Shown here piece by piece: positions 55,761-64,000 of a stretch of DNA of 64,000 nucleotides. A program made the translations under genes and the position numbers. The DNA is from Mycolicibacterium mengxianglii (lineage in GTDB: Bacteria; Actinomycetota; Actinomycetes; Mycobacteriales; Mycobacteriaceae), in NCBI RefSeq assembly GCF_015710575.1, contig NZ_CP065373.1:5898396-5962395 (forward strand). The letters are read 5' to 3'. The notes below the pieces were generated by a model. The model was not told where the DNA came from and did not search any database. It was given only the letters and a program-made list of their open reading frames with translations. Positions within the stretch are counted from its first letter, which is position 1, and every line of letters starts with the position of its first letter.

Positions 55761-55781
55761 CAGTCGCTTCAGCGGCGACTG
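55761..55781 (+). terminator. Terminator-like hairpin after trxA
   Basis: CAGTCGC / GCGACTG arms of seven bases with a seven-base loop, starting two bases after the trxA stop and followed by TTAACT. No long U-tract. Confidence 0.55.
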
Positions 55782-55915
55782 TTAACTCGCGGCACGCGCG
55801 CTCGCCTGGCGTTTTCCGGAAACGGGTGCCGGTCTGCGACAATATTGACCAGTCTGCCTGCCGCGGTCGGCTGTGAATTCGGCCGCTGACCACCGTGACC
55901 GAAGGGCCATTGTAA

Positions 55916-57145
55916 ATGTCGAGTCCGCGCCGCGGAGAAGCCGCTGACGTGCTGCGTCGCGGTGATCGTGGCGTCGCCGTCACCGAAATCAGAGCGGCCT
56001 TGGCTGCTCTGGGTCTGGTGAACAACCCCGACGACGATCTTTCCACCGGCCGGCACGTTGCTGCCGACCTCTTCGACGATGAGCTCGACGACGCGGTGCG
56101 CGCCTTCCAGCAACACCGCGGCCTCCTGGTCGACGGCATCGTCGGCGAGGCCACCTATCGGGCTCTCAAAGAGGCGTCCTACCGACTGGGAGCGCGCACG
56201 CTGCATCACCAGTTCGGGGCGCCGATGTACGGCGACGACGTGGCGACCCTGCAGGCGCGGCTGCAGGATCTCGGTTTCTACACCGAGATGGTGGACGGGC
56301 ACTTCGGATTACAGACCCACAACGCGCTGAGTTCGTATCAGCGTGAGTATGGCTTGGCTTCTGACGGTATCTGCGGTCCGGAGACGTTGCGGTCGTTGTA
56401 CTTCCTCGGTTCCCGCGTCACCGGTGGCTCGCCGCACGCCATCCGCGAGGAGGAGCTGGTACGGCGTTCGGGCCCAAAGCTTTCCGGTAAGCGCATCATC
56501 ATCGATCCGGGCCGCGGCGGCGCCGATCACGGCCTGATCACCCAGGGCCCGGACGGGCCCATCAGCGAAGCAGATGTGCTGTGGGACTTGGCAAGCCGAC
56601 TCGAGGGCCGGATGACGGCCATCGGCATGGAGACCTTCCTGTCGCGGCCTGCCAACCACAGCCCCACCGACGCGGAGCGTGCGGCGACTGCCAATGCCGT
56701 CGGCGCCGATCTGATGATCAGCCTGCGGTGCGCCACCCAGGCCAGCCCTGCCGCCAACGGCGTCGCCACTTTCCACTTCGGTAATTCGCACGGGTCGGTG
56801 TCCACCATCGGCCGTAATCTCGCCAGTTTCATCGAGCGAGAGGTGGTGGCCCGCACCGGGTTACGGGACTGCCGCACCCATGGCCGCACCTGGGATCTGT
56901 TGCGGCTGACCCGGATGCCCACGGTCCAGGTGGACATCGGGTATATCACCAATCCCCGGGATCGCGCGATGTTGGTGTCACCGCAGACCCGGGATGCCAT
57001 TGCCGAGGGAATCCTCGCCGCGGTCAAGCGTCTCTACCTGCTGGGCAAGAACGACCGTCCCACCGGCACATTCACTTTCGCCGAACTCCTGGCGCACGAA
57101 GCGGCCATCGGTCAGGGCGCCAGCACTCGCTTCAGCGGTTCCTGA
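55916..57145 (+). CDS. cwlM: CwlM, amidase-like regulator of peptidoglycan synthesis
   Basis: Protein of 409 residues with two peptidoglycan-binding-1 domains (about 10-75, VLRRGDRGVAVTEIRAALAALG; and 85-150, GDDVATLQARLQDLGFYTEMVDGHFG) and an amidase-3 domain (about 180-370, KRIIIDPGRGGADHG). There is no signal peptide. In mycobacteria CwlM is cytoplasmic, and when phosphorylated by PknB it activates MurA; the threonine-rich tail segment DRPTGTFTFAELL is where that phosphorylation is expected. It is convergent with the next gene, with a 14-base overlap of the two 3' ends. Confidence 0.93.
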   Translation: MSSPRRGEAADVLRRGDRGVAVTEIRAALAALGLVNNPDDDLSTGRHVAADLFDDELDDAVRAFQQHRGLLVDGIVGEATYRALKEASYRLGARTLHHQFGAPMYGDDVATLQARLQDLGFYTEMVDGHFGLQTHNALSSYQREYGLASDGICGPETLRSLYFLGSRVTGGSPHAIREEELVRRSGPKLSGKRIIIDPGRGGADHGLITQGPDGPISEADVLWDLASRLEGRMTAIGMETFLSRPANHSPTDAERAATANAVGADLMISLRCATQASPAANGVATFHFGNSHGSVSTIGRNLASFIEREVVARTGLRDCRTHGRTWDLLRLTRMPTVQVDIGYITNPRDRAMLVSPQTRDAIAEGILAAVKRLYLLGKNDRPTGTFTFAELLAHEAAIGQGASTRFSGS

Positions 57146-57911
57146 CCGGCTTCGTCGTCGGCGCCGCCGATCGCGCGCCGAGCGCACCGGCGCCGGCCCC
57201 CACCGGCATCTCCAGCTGAGCCCGCTCCATCAGCCGTTCCAGCGCTGCCTCGACCTCGGCCTTCCAACCCAGGCCCTTGTCGAGTTCCAGCCGCAGCCGC
57301 GGAAAGTACCGGTGGTGTGAGACCACCACAAAGCCGACCTCCTGCAGGAAGTCGGCGTCGATCATGCACTGATCGAAGGAGCAGTCCCCCAGCGCGTGCA
57401 GGGCGGGTCGCAGGCTCGGCTCCGCCGCGGCCGGGTCGACGATCTCTGCTGCATCCGCGGTCCGACCGAACGCCTCCAATGCACGGACCCCACGGCGCAT
57501 CAACTCCGAAACGACCTGGGCGACCAGGCTGTGCGCAAGGCCGTCCGCCATCGCGCCGGATTCGATTCCCATCGACGTCAACAGGACCGCGTCGGCGCTG
57601 ACAGGGGCGGTCGGAAAGCGCTGCGCACGCGGTACCGCGTGCGGCGGGGCGTACAGCACATAACCCAGACAGGGGGCTTCGGCATCGGGGTCGTCGGCAC
57701 CGTTGTCCGGCGCGGCGGTGGCGACCTGGCCGCACGAACCCCACTCCAGCATGACCATCGACAGCCACGCCTCTTTCTCGAACTCCGGGTCGGCGAGGTG
57801 GTCCTCCCCCAGGACTGTCTGCGGGTCGACCTCCCAGAAAACGCATCGCCGTGCGTGCTTGGGCAACTGCTCGAACGCTTGGAGGCGGAGCGGCGAGATA
57901 CGAGCGGACAC
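57132..57911 (-). CDS. GNAT-like acetyltransferase family protein (Rv3916c homologue)
   Basis: Protein of 259 residues with an acetyltransferase-like core: LGYVLYAPPHAVPRAQRFPTAPVSADAVLLTSM and LVAQVVSELMRRGVRALEAFG. It ends in an alanine/glycine-rich, basic tail. Beginning SARISPLRLQAFEQLPKHARRCVFWE is conserved in actinobacteria beside parB. Substrate unknown; location beside the chromosome-partition genes is conserved but does not by itself show a partition role. 248 bases separate it from the parB 3' end; that spacer holds its promoter and a small IR GTCAC-A-GTGAC at 58109-58119. Confidence 0.78.
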   Translation of the reverse strand: MSARISPLRLQAFEQLPKHARRCVFWEVDPQTVLGEDHLADPEFEKEAWLSMVMLEWGSCGQVATAAPDNGADDPDAEAPCLGYVLYAPPHAVPRAQRFPTAPVSADAVLLTSMGIESGAMADGLAHSLVAQVVSELMRRGVRALEAFGRTADAAEIVDPAAAEPSLRPALHALGDCSFDQCMIDADFLQEVGFVVVSHHRYFPRLRLELDKGLGWKAEVEAALERLMERAQLEMPVGAGAGALGARSAAPTTKPVRNR

Positions 57912-58159
57912 TAGCTTCCCGGGCCTTTCTGCGGAGCGGTCAGGAGTGGGACCATGCGCCGATTCCCTCCAGGATAGGAGAGAAAGGGGCTACCCGGCCA
58001 CGAGCCGACGTGATCTGATCGACCGAACCGAGTGCTGGGCGAATTGTCATGAAAGACAACAGCTTTCCGCCTCCTGTGCAGTGGCGGCAGGTCCGGGCCG
58101 GTCGGAGTGTCACAGTGACGTTTTGACCTGGGGTAGCCGGTCCTGGAAATTCGCCGTTT

Positions 58160-59149
58160 TCACGACTTCGATTTCTCCATCAGCTCGACGATCCGCTGCA
58201 GGTCATCGACCGAGCCGAACTCGACCACGATCTTGCCCTTGCGCTTGCCGAGGCTGACCGTGACACGAGTGTCGAAGGCACCCGACAAGCGTTCGGCCAC
58301 ATCTTGCAGACCGGGCATCTGAATGGGCTTGCGACGGGGGGCCGCGGGCGTCGGCCCGTCGGCCCGATTGGCCAATGTCACCGCTTCCTCGGTCGCCCGT
58401 ACCGATAAACCCTCGGCCACGATCCGAGCCGCCAACTCCTCTTGTGCCTCGGCCCCGGCCTCCAGGGCGAGGAGCGCCCGCGCATGGCCGGCGGAGAGCA
58501 CCCCGGCCGCAACCCGTCGCTGCACGGCGATCGGCAACCGGAGCAGCCGGATCATGTTGGTGATCAACGGGCGCGACCGGCCGATCCGCGATGCCAGTTC
58601 GTCGTGGGTGACCCCGAACTCGTCGAGGAGTTGTTGATAGGCGGCGGCCTCTTCGAGCGGGTTCAGCTGTGCGCGGTGGATGTTCTCCAGCAGCGCGTCA
58701 CGCAGCATGTTGTTGTCGATGGTCTCGCGGACAATGGACGGAATCGTCGCCAGTCCGGCTTCCTGCGCTGCCCGCCACCGCCGCTCCCCCATCACCAACT
58801 GGTAGCGGGCCGGGCTTCCGGCGGTTTCGGTGGGCAGTGCCCGCACCACGATCGGCTGCATCAGACCGAACTCTTTGATGGAGTGCACCAGCTCGGACAG
58901 CGCCTCCTCGTCGAACACCTGGCGCGGCTGTCGAGGATTGGGTTCGATCGCGGAGGGATCGATCTCCCGGTACACCGCGCCGACCTCGGCGACCGGGCCC
59001 GGAACCGCCTGGCCCCCGATCAGCACATCAGCCGCGGCGTTCCCGAGTTTGGGGCTCAAGCCCTGACCGTCGCCCTCCGCGGGCCCTGTCGGGATGAGTG
59101 ACGCCAGTCCCCTACCCAGCCCACCTTTTCGTCGCGACGGCTGCGTCAT
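58160..59149 (-). CDS. parB: Chromosome-partitioning protein ParB
   Basis: Centromere-binding CTPase of 329 residues that loads at parS and recruits SMC. CTP-binding motif GERRWRA; HTH region [21 protein letters not shown]-terminal dimerisation domain ending [21 protein letters not shown] 59149 overlaps the parA stop (ATGA), so ParA and ParB synthesis are coupled. Longer frames upstream lie in parA and are ignored. Confidence 0.97.
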   Translation of the reverse strand: MTQPSRRKGGLGRGLASLIPTGPAEGDGQGLSPKLGNAAADVLIGGQAVPGPVAEVGAVYREIDPSAIEPNPRQPRQVFDEEALSELVHSIKEFGLMQPIVVRALPTETAGSPARYQLVMGERRWRAAQEAGLATIPSIVRETIDNNMLRDALLENIHRAQLNPLEEAAAYQQLLDEFGVTHDELASRIGRSRPLITNMIRLLRLPIAVQRRVAAGVLSAGHARALLALEAGAEAQEELAARIVAEGLSVRATEEAVTLANRADGPTPAAPRRKPIQMPGLQDVAERLSGAFDTRVTVSLGKRKGKIVVEFGSVDDLQRIVELMEKSKS

Positions 59150-60099
59150 TCTTGTCCCTTCGGTGAAGATGCCCCACGTTCGGCGAGCTCTCGGCTCGCA
59201 TCCAGATAGCTCATCGCACCCCGGGAGCCAGGGTCGTAGTCGATGATCGTCATGCTGTAGCCCGGCGCCTCGGATACCTTGACGCTGCGCGGAATCAGCG
59301 TACGAAGCACCTTGTCTCCGAAGTACCGCCGCACTTCGTCGGCGACCTGGTCGGCGAGCTTGGTGCGTCCATCGTGCATCGTCAACAGGACAGTGGTGAC
59401 CTCTAGTCGCGGATTGAGATGCGCCTTCACCATCTCGATGTTCGTCATCAACTGCGATACGCCTTCCAGCGCGTAGTACTCGCACTGAATCGGGATCAAC
59501 ACCTCCGGCGCGGCCACCAATGCGTTGAGCGTCAGCAGGCCGAGCGAGGGTGGGCAGTCGATGAAGACGTAATCGAAGTCGGAATCGCCAAGACCCTCCA
59601 GGGCGTTCCGGAGCCGGTTCTCCCGGGCCACCATCGACACCAGTTCGATCTCCGCACCGGCGAGGTCAATAGTCGCCGGTACACAAAAGAGTCGCGGGTT
59701 GTGCGGGCTGCGTTGCAGCGCCTCGTGCAACGGGATCTCGCCGATCAGCACCTCGTACGAAGACGGGGTACCGGATTGGCGTCGCTCGATCCCCAGGGCG
59801 GTGCTGGCATTGCCTTGCGGGTCCAGGTCGATGACAAGCACCTTCAACCCCTGGACAGCGAGAGCGGCCGCCATGTTCACCGCGGTGGTCGTCTTACCGA
59901 CGCCGCCCTTCTGGTTCGCGATGGTGAACACCCGGAGATGATGCGGGCGTGGGAGTTGCTTCGCCTTGTGCAGGACCTGCATGGCCCGTTCGGCTGCGGC
60001 GCCGATAGGAGTGTCGGACTGAGTCAACGAATCCCACGTTTCACGTGAAACATCAGCGCCCGACTCTCCTGGTGCTCTTCTTGGTGGCGGCACAGTCAT
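59146..60099 (-). CDS. parA: Chromosome-partitioning ATPase ParA
   Basis: Deviant Walker ATPase of 317 residues driving origin segregation. Walker [13 protein letters not shown], Walker A' around [16 protein letters not shown], Walker [11 protein letters not shown]. An N-terminal extension of about 50 residues is shorter than in M. tuberculosis. ATG 60099 overlaps the rsmG stop (ATGA). The codons for DVSRETW contain a parS site. Confidence 0.96.
   Translation of the reverse strand: MTVPPPRRAPGESGADVSRETWDSLTQSDTPIGAAAERAMQVLHKAKQLPRPHHLRVFTIANQKGGVGKTTTAVNMAAALAVQGLKVLVIDLDPQGNASTALGIERRQSGTPSSYEVLIGEIPLHEALQRSPHNPRLFCVPATIDLAGAEIELVSMVARENRLRNALEGLGDSDFDYVFIDCPPSLGLLTLNALVAAPEVLIPIQCEYYALEGVSQLMTNIEMVKAHLNPRLEVTTVLLTMHDGRTKLADQVADEVRRYFGDKVLRTLIPRSVKVSEAPGYSMTIIDYDPGSRGAMSYLDASRELAERGASSPKGQE
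60038..60051. promoter_or_regulatory. parS site within parA
   Basis: Perfect palindrome GTTTCACGTGAAAC, the ParB-binding consensus, read in frame as part of V-S-R-E-T of ParA. Confidence 0.95.
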
Positions 60100-60794
60100 C
60101 GTCCCCTTCTGCCCGCGGGCTTCCGCTGCTGCTGCCTGAGTTCTGCCCCGCGCCGAGCGACCACCACGGTCGCCGGCGGGTCTAAGTACTCCACTCCACA
60201 TCTCATCACCTTCGCGTCCACCACGCCTAACGAAGCCATCAGCCGGCCATGCTCGTCGACCTCGGCTTGAGCTCGATCGCCTTTGAGCGCCAACATGATG
60301 CCGTCCGGACGCAGCAGTGGCAGGCTCCATCGGGTCAACTTGTCCAGCGAGGCCACCGCCCGGGATGTCACGTAATCGAAGTCGGCTTGCTCGCGAGCGC
60401 CGGGGTCCTCGGCACGGTGCCGGATCACCCGCACCGATTCCAGACCAAGGGTCTCCGCCACCAACTCCAGAAAGACCGTCCTGCGCAGCATGGGTTCGAT
60501 CAGCGCGATCTCCAGATCCGGTCTGGCAATCGCCAGCGGGATCCCCGGCAACCCGGCGCCGCTACCGACGTCGGCAACCCGGCTGTTCGGAGAGATCAGT
60601 TCGGCGATAGCCGCGCTGTTGAGAATGTGGCGTTCCCACAGCCGGTCCGCCTCGCGCGGGCCGATCAACCCGCGCTCCACGCCATCGGTGGCCAGCATGT
60701 CGGCGTACCGCTCAGCCAGTGCCAAGCGGTCGCCGAACACCTGCGCCGCTGCGTCGGGGACGCTCGTCGCCCCGTCCTGTTTCACGTGAAACAT
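60096..60794 (-). CDS. rsmG: 16S rRNA m7G527 methyltransferase RsmG (GidB)
   Basis: SAM-dependent methyltransferase of 232 residues acting on G527 of 16S rRNA; loss gives low-level streptomycin resistance in mycobacteria. SAM-binding motif VADVGSGAGLPGIPLA (about 69-84) and IALIEPMLRRTVFL. ATG 60794 starts MFHVKQ, codons that are part of a parS site. It is coupled to parA by a 4-base overlap. Confidence 0.95.
   Translation of the reverse strand: MFHVKQDGATSVPDAAAQVFGDRLALAERYADMLATDGVERGLIGPREADRLWERHILNSAAIAELISPNSRVADVGSGAGLPGIPLAIARPDLEIALIEPMLRRTVFLELVAETLGLESVRVIRHRAEDPGAREQADFDYVTSRAVASLDKLTRWSLPLLRPDGIMLALKGDRAQAEVDEHGRLMASLGVVDAKVMRCGVEYLDPPATVVVARRGAELRQQQRKPAGRRGR
60779..60792. promoter_or_regulatory. 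parS site at the rsmG start
   Basis: GTTTCACGTGAAAC, extended to TGTTTCACGTGAAACA (60778-60793), overlaps the ATG and encodes F-H-V-K-Q of RsmG. It lies 741 bases from the site in parA. Confidence 0.95.
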
Positions 60795-60845
60795 CCTCCC
60801 CGGAATAGGCGCGGCGACGAGAACTACACAGATGTAACTAGAGGA

Positions 60846-61403
60846 TCAGTCAACCAGGATGACGACGCGGCGAGACGGTTCGACGCCTTCGCTCTCGCTG
60901 TGTACACCTTGCACTGCGGCCACCGCATCATGGACGATTTTGCGCTCGAAGGGCGTCATCGGCGCCAGCTGCTCACGCTCACCTGACTCCAGCACCCGAC
61001 GGGCGACCTTGTCACCCAGCGCAGCGAGCTCCTCGCGGCGGCGGCGTCGCCAGCTCGCGATGTCGAGCATCAGGCGACTGCGCTCCCCCGTCTTCTGATG
61101 GACAGCCAACCGAGTGAGCTCCTGCAGTGCGTCGAGCACTTCACCCTTGCGGCCGACCAGCTTCACGAGGTCGTCGCCACCGTCGATGCTGACGACAGCC
61201 CGGCTGCCCTCGACGTCCAGATCTATATCGCCATCGAAGTCCAGAATGTCGAGAAGCTCCTCGAGGTAGTCGCCGGCGATTTCGCCTTCGGCAACCAGGC
61301 GCTCCTCCAAGTCACCGGTCTTGCCCTCGACCACGTCGTCGGCAGCGGTGTCCGGCACGTCAGCGGACTCGAGGGGCTGGTCGGTGATATCGGCTTCAGT
61401 CAT
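60846..61403 (-). CDS. jag: Jag/KhpB-type RNA-binding protein (Rv3920c homologue)
   Basis: RNA-binding protein of 185 residues from ATG 61403. An acidic N-terminus (about 1-50) is followed by a KH-type domain (GSRAVVSIDGGDDLVKLVGRKGEVLDALQELTRLAV) and an R3H domain (LAPMTPFERKIVHDAVAAVQGVHSESEG). In Gram-positives KhpB/Jag acts with KhpA in control of cell elongation; position between yidC and rsmG is conserved. The spacer to yidC (61404-61568) shows nothing recognisable. Confidence 0.92.
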   Translation of the reverse strand: MTEADITDQPLESADVPDTAADDVVEGKTGDLEERLVAEGEIAGDYLEELLDILDFDGDIDLDVEGSRAVVSIDGGDDLVKLVGRKGEVLDALQELTRLAVHQKTGERSRLMLDIASWRRRRREELAALGDKVARRVLESGEREQLAPMTPFERKIVHDAVAAVQGVHSESEGVEPSRRVVILVD

Positions 61404-61568
61404 CTGTGTTCCATCCTTCTCGGTCACACTGTGGCTCTGCGCGTTGGCCGTTGAACCCGGATGAGGCCCGGGCACCACAGTGTCGGTCTATTCGGTTGCG
61501 TGGCCGCTTGGCGTTGTCCGGCCGTTTCGGTCAGCACTAACAGCTGCGGCGTTTACCGCAGCCGGTGC

Positions 61569-62702
61569 TCACCGTTTCCGTTTCTTCGGCTTCGCTCCGG
61601 GTTTCGGTGTGCGGTTGTTCGCAGCACTGCCACCGCGTGCGGCGGTGTTGGTTTTGGGCGTGTTGCCGTTCTGGCTCGTCGGCTTCTGGATCTCGGGCTT
61701 CTGGCTCGTCGGCTTCTGGGTCTCAGGCTTGGCGCTGTCGGTCTCCGGCTCAACCGGGTCGACGGCGGTGCTGTCCGCTCCGGGTGCGCTCTTCTTCTTG
61801 CCGGGCTTGGCCCCCGGTGCCGGCGCATTGGCGGCCCGCCGCTCGAGCTGCTCCTGCTTCTTGGCTTCTTCTTCTTCTTCGATCTTGCCGAACACGTAGT
61901 GCTGCTGAGCGAAGGTCCAGATGTTGTTGGCGAACCAGTACAGAATGATCGCCAGGGGCAGGAACGGGCCGCCGACAGTGACACCCAACGGGAACACGTA
62001 CAGGGCCAGTTTGTTCATGATCGCGGTCTGCGGGTTGGCCGCAGCTTCTGGGGACTGCCGTGCGATCGAGGCGCGGCTGTTGAAGTACGTGGCGACGCCC
62101 GCCAGGATCATGATCGGCACCCCGACACCGATCACTGCGACTCGGTTGAACTCGGTGAAGGCATCCAGACCAGTGGTCTGAATCATCGTTGCGCCCAGCG
62201 GAGCTCCGAACAGGTTGGCGTCCAAGAAGTGCGCCACATCGGCCGGGCTGAAGAAGTAGTTTCCGGTGGCCCGGTTCTCCTCGACTGTCAACTGCAGCTG
62301 CCCGAAACCGCCCTGGGTGCGGTTGAAGGAGCGCAGGACGTGGAAGAGGCCGATGAACACCGGGATCTGCGCCAGCATCGGCAAGCAACCGAGGATCGGG
62401 TTGAACCCGTGCTCGCGCTGCAATTTCTGCATCTCCAACGCCATGCGCTGTCGATCCTTGCCGTACTTCTTCTGCAGGGCCTTGATCTGAGGCTGCAGCT
62501 CCTGCATCTGGCGGGTGGTGCGGATCTGCCGGACAAACGGCTTGTACAGGATGGCACGCAGGCTGAACACCAGGAACATCACCGACAAGGCCCAGGCGAA
62601 GAAGTTCGACGGCCCCAACAGGAATGCGAAGGCCTTGTACCAGAGCCACATGATCCCGGAAACCGGGTAGTAGATGATGTCGAGGCTGAACCAATTAAAC
62701 AT
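61569..62702 (-). CDS. yidC: Membrane protein insertase YidC
   Basis: Oxa1/YidC insertase of 377 residues with five spans, without the large periplasmic domain of Gram-negatives. The cytoplasmic coiled loop is [29 protein letters not shown]. The core [21 protein letters not shown] follows, and the basic, low-complexity tail of about 90 residues includes a tandem 10-residue repeat and ends KPKKRKR. The basic tail fits ribosome binding. The start overlaps the yidD 3' end by eight bases. Confidence 0.95.
   Translation of the reverse strand: MFNWFSLDIIYYPVSGIMWLWYKAFAFLLGPSNFFAWALSVMFLVFSLRAILYKPFVRQIRTTRQMQELQPQIKALQKKYGKDRQRMALEMQKLQREHGFNPILGCLPMLAQIPVFIGLFHVLRSFNRTQGGFGQLQLTVEENRATGNYFFSPADVAHFLDANLFGAPLGATMIQTTGLDAFTEFNRVAVIGVGVPIMILAGVATYFNSRASIARQSPEAAANPQTAIMNKLALYVFPLGVTVGGPFLPLAIILYWFANNIWTFAQQHYVFGKIEEEEEAKKQEQLERRAANAPAPGAKPGKKKSAPGADSTAVDPVEPETDSAKPETQKPTSQKPEIQKPTSQNGNTPKTNTAARGGSAANNRTPKPGAKPKKRKR
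61669..61728 (-). repeat. yidC: Two 30-base tandem repeats in the yidC tail
   Basis: Units 61669-61698 and 61699-61728 differ at two positions. They encode the decapeptides [10 protein letters not shown] and [10 protein letters not shown]. Confidence 0.85.
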
Positions 62703-63000
62703 ACGACTCGTTTCTGCCGCCGCTCACGGCATCCTTTTCTGCAGCCCTGTGATGGTGTTCAGGTATCGGGTCCCATCCTCCCCGATGCCACGGCCCGCAT
62801 TTCGCCAGGCGAACCGCTGCCAGCCAACTCCCCCGCAGCAGACCGAATTCGGTCAGCGCATCGACGGCGTACTGGCTACACGTCGGGGTGAACCGGCAGG
62901 TCGGTAGCCGCAAGGGCGACACTGTGTGCCGATAGAGCTGGATGAGGAAAATCAAGGAGCGGACAGGCACAGTCGCTGCCCGGTGCATTCGCGAGGTCAC
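62695..63000 (-). CDS. yidD: Membrane protein insertion efficiency factor YidD
   Basis: Small protein of 101 residues assisting YidC-dependent insertion. The signature [51 protein letters not shown] has the conserved cysteines. GTG 63000 overlaps the rnpA stop (GTGA). Part of the rpmH-rnpA-yidD-yidC-jag-rsmG run. Confidence 0.93.
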   Translation of the reverse strand: MTSRMHRAATVPVRSLIFLIQLYRHTVSPLRLPTCRFTPTCSQYAVDALTEFGLLRGSWLAAVRLAKCGPWHRGGWDPIPEHHHRAAEKDAVSGGRNESYV

Positions 63001-63353
63001 CGGCGGGCGCCCATCAGATTGTGAGAACGCTTGAGCCCATTACGGAGTTGGCGCTCCAGCTGGGAAGAAGGTGCGTCGCAACTCCCCGGGAGCGCGCGGA
63101 TCACAACGCGTTCGCAGGGTTCGAGTTCAGCCATGAGACCGCGGGCTACATGCCGCAATCTCCTGGCGACCCGATGTCGCTGCACAGCAGAACCGACAGA
63201 CTTGGCGACGACCAAACCTATTCGGGGACCATCAACACTGCCCTCGTCACGACGGACATGGACAACGATGTCAGGTTGGGCTGCCCGGACTCCCCGCTTG
63301 ACGGTTGCGCCGAAGTCGGTGGAGCGGGTCATCCGATTCTGCGCGGGGAGCAA
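62997..63353 (-). CDS. rnpA: Ribonuclease P protein component
   Basis: Protein subunit of RNase P of 118 residues that matures tRNA 5' ends with the catalytic [18 protein letters not shown] at the N-terminus and the RNR-type motif [16 protein letters not shown] are conserved. The start is TTG 63353, 22 bases after rpmH. Confidence 0.94.
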   Translation of the reverse strand: MLPAQNRMTRSTDFGATVKRGVRAAQPDIVVHVRRDEGSVDGPRIGLVVAKSVGSAVQRHRVARRLRHVARGLMAELEPCERVVIRALPGSCDAPSSQLERQLRNGLKRSHNLMGARR

Positions 63354-63375
63354 CGTCGGTGACTGCCCGTAGAAA

Positions 63376-63519
63376 TCAGGCAGTCAGCGAGCGACGCCCC
63401 TTGCGGCGCCGGCCCGTCACGATCGCGCGGCCGGCGCGCGTACGCATCCGGAGGCGGAATCCATGCACCCGTGCGCGGCGCCGGTTGTTCGGCTGGAACG
63501 TCCGCTTGCCCTTGGCCAC
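63376..63519 (-). CDS. rpmH: 50S ribosomal protein L34
   Basis: Very basic 47-residue bL34: [33 protein letters not shown] 63519 follows GGAGAGA; a longer frame to 63564 is not needed. First gene of the operon running away from dnaA. Confidence 0.96.
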
Positions 63520-64000
63520 GGCTGTCTCTCCTTGTGCGTCTGGCCATCCCGACATCACCCGCAACTGCGGGTGAGCACGATGGCCGTTGGTAAGCTCATA
63601 CGTCTTGCTCGTAACCGGCGCGGATCACTCGGTCGTTCACGAAGAACTGATGACCGATCCGGGTTCGCTGCCGTGCCGCCGACATTCGGGCGACTGTTCG
63701 AGGGTACTGACGTGTTTGCGCTGGGTCAAACCTGGTCGTTTCGACGTTCGACGGGCCCGGAATTCAGTTCCAGCCAGGCAACACTGGCACCAGCTGCACC
63801 GTCCGTCCGGAACCTTTACTGCAATGTTGCAGAACGGTTGGCACCCCGAGATAAAACTGTTAGCTTTCTGCCAATGCCGTTTCCGACCGGGACGGCTCGA
63901 GACGACGAAGCGAGAACGCCGGGTCCACCGCGTCCCACGGACAACGCTGATCACCAGCTGGCACCTCAAGTCCGTTGTGAATCGAACCCGCGCCGCGGCG
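63520..64000. other. rpmH-dnaA intergenic region (incomplete)
   Basis: No gene is supported; a minus-strand frame of 110 codons (63637-63969) runs antisense through the promoter region and has no recognisable product. Inverted repeats CACCCGCA-AC-TGCGGGTG (63556-63573) and CTGCAA-TG-TTGCAG (63819-63832) are present. CACGGACAA (63936-63944) is two bases off a DnaA box. dnaA is expected to begin beyond the window on the plus strand. Confidence 0.7.
63838..63866 (+). promoter_or_regulatory. dnaA: Candidate dnaA promoter
   Basis: TTGGCA (63838-63843), 17-base spacer, TAGCTT (63861-63866): a good match to a SigA-type promoter pointing toward the expected dnaA. The leader would exceed 130 bases within the window. 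Confidence 0.5.

Noticed and set aside
63637..63969. 110-codon minus-strand frame in the rpmH-dnaA spacer
   Set aside because: It overlaps the likely dnaA promoter and has no start signals or similarity that I recognise.
1..64000. tRNA, rRNA, CRISPR arrays, insertion sequences, prophage
   Set aside because: None was seen on reading through; there are no transposase, integrase or cas-like products and no regular spacer repeats.

Overview
The window is high-GC chromosomal DNA from a mycobacterium, most likely a fast-growing Mycolicibacterium-type species. The evidence is a nearly continuous run of genes I recognise from the replication-origin region of M. tuberculosis and M. smegmatis: ponA1, ino1, leuS, mtc28, the murJ/sigM/trxB/trxA/cwlM block, and parB-parA-rsmG-jag-yidC-yidD-rnpA-rpmH. 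The window starts inside dnaB and stops in the rpmH-dnaA intergenic region, so dnaA and oriC should lie just past the right edge. Comparisons with named species rest on memory of their gene order and were not computed.

Layout. 1-8.3 kb (minus strand): dnaB (partial), the rpsF-ssb-rpsR-rplI operon, a membrane mannosyltransferase-like protein, ponA1 and a DUF5318 protein. 8.6-18.4 kb (plus strand): padR, ino1, an alpha/beta hydrolase, a PhoX-type phosphatase, an F420-type LLM oxidoreductase, a GntR regulator, an amino-acid ABC transporter whose binding protein is fused to its permease, and marR. 18.4-36.7 kb: an accessory block between the marR and leuS homologues, which are neighbours in M. 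tuberculosis. It holds a glucosylglycerate hydrolase, an SDR, and a large catabolic gene set. 36.7-44 kb: leuS, mtc28, a small membrane protein, yqgE, an MFS transporter and a TIGR03084 protein. 44.1-64 kb: the rpmH-proximal block.

The most interesting part is 20.5-36.7 kb. A GntR/FCD regulator, a RidA protein, a CoxG-like SRPBCC protein with a membrane tail, an F420-type LLM oxidoreductase, a four-gene ABC importer, a three-subunit molybdenum hydroxylase, a FUSC-like membrane protein, an enamidase-like amidohydrolase, a glutaryl-CoA-dehydrogenase-like enzyme and a fused 2-oxoacid dehydrogenase E1 sit together. Four copies of an operator, TTGGATA-N3-TATCCAA and variants, lie in front of the transcription units. 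In every copy the centre of the palindrome also reads as a TAnnnT -10 hexamer. I infer one regulon for uptake and degradation of an N-heteroaromatic acid. The order would be Mo-dependent hydroxylation, F420-type ring reduction, enamide hydrolysis, and entry into central metabolism through glutaryl-CoA, as in the nicotinate route through 6-oxo-tetrahydronicotinate. The substrate is not proven by the sequence.

Other points of note are a SigM anti-sigma homologue that appears to lack its cytoplasmic anti-sigma domain, a duplicated gene end next to a telomere-like (GGGGTT)n tract at the junction where gene order departs from M. tuberculosis, two parS sites inside parA and rsmG, and a SigH-type promoter in front of trxB-trxA.
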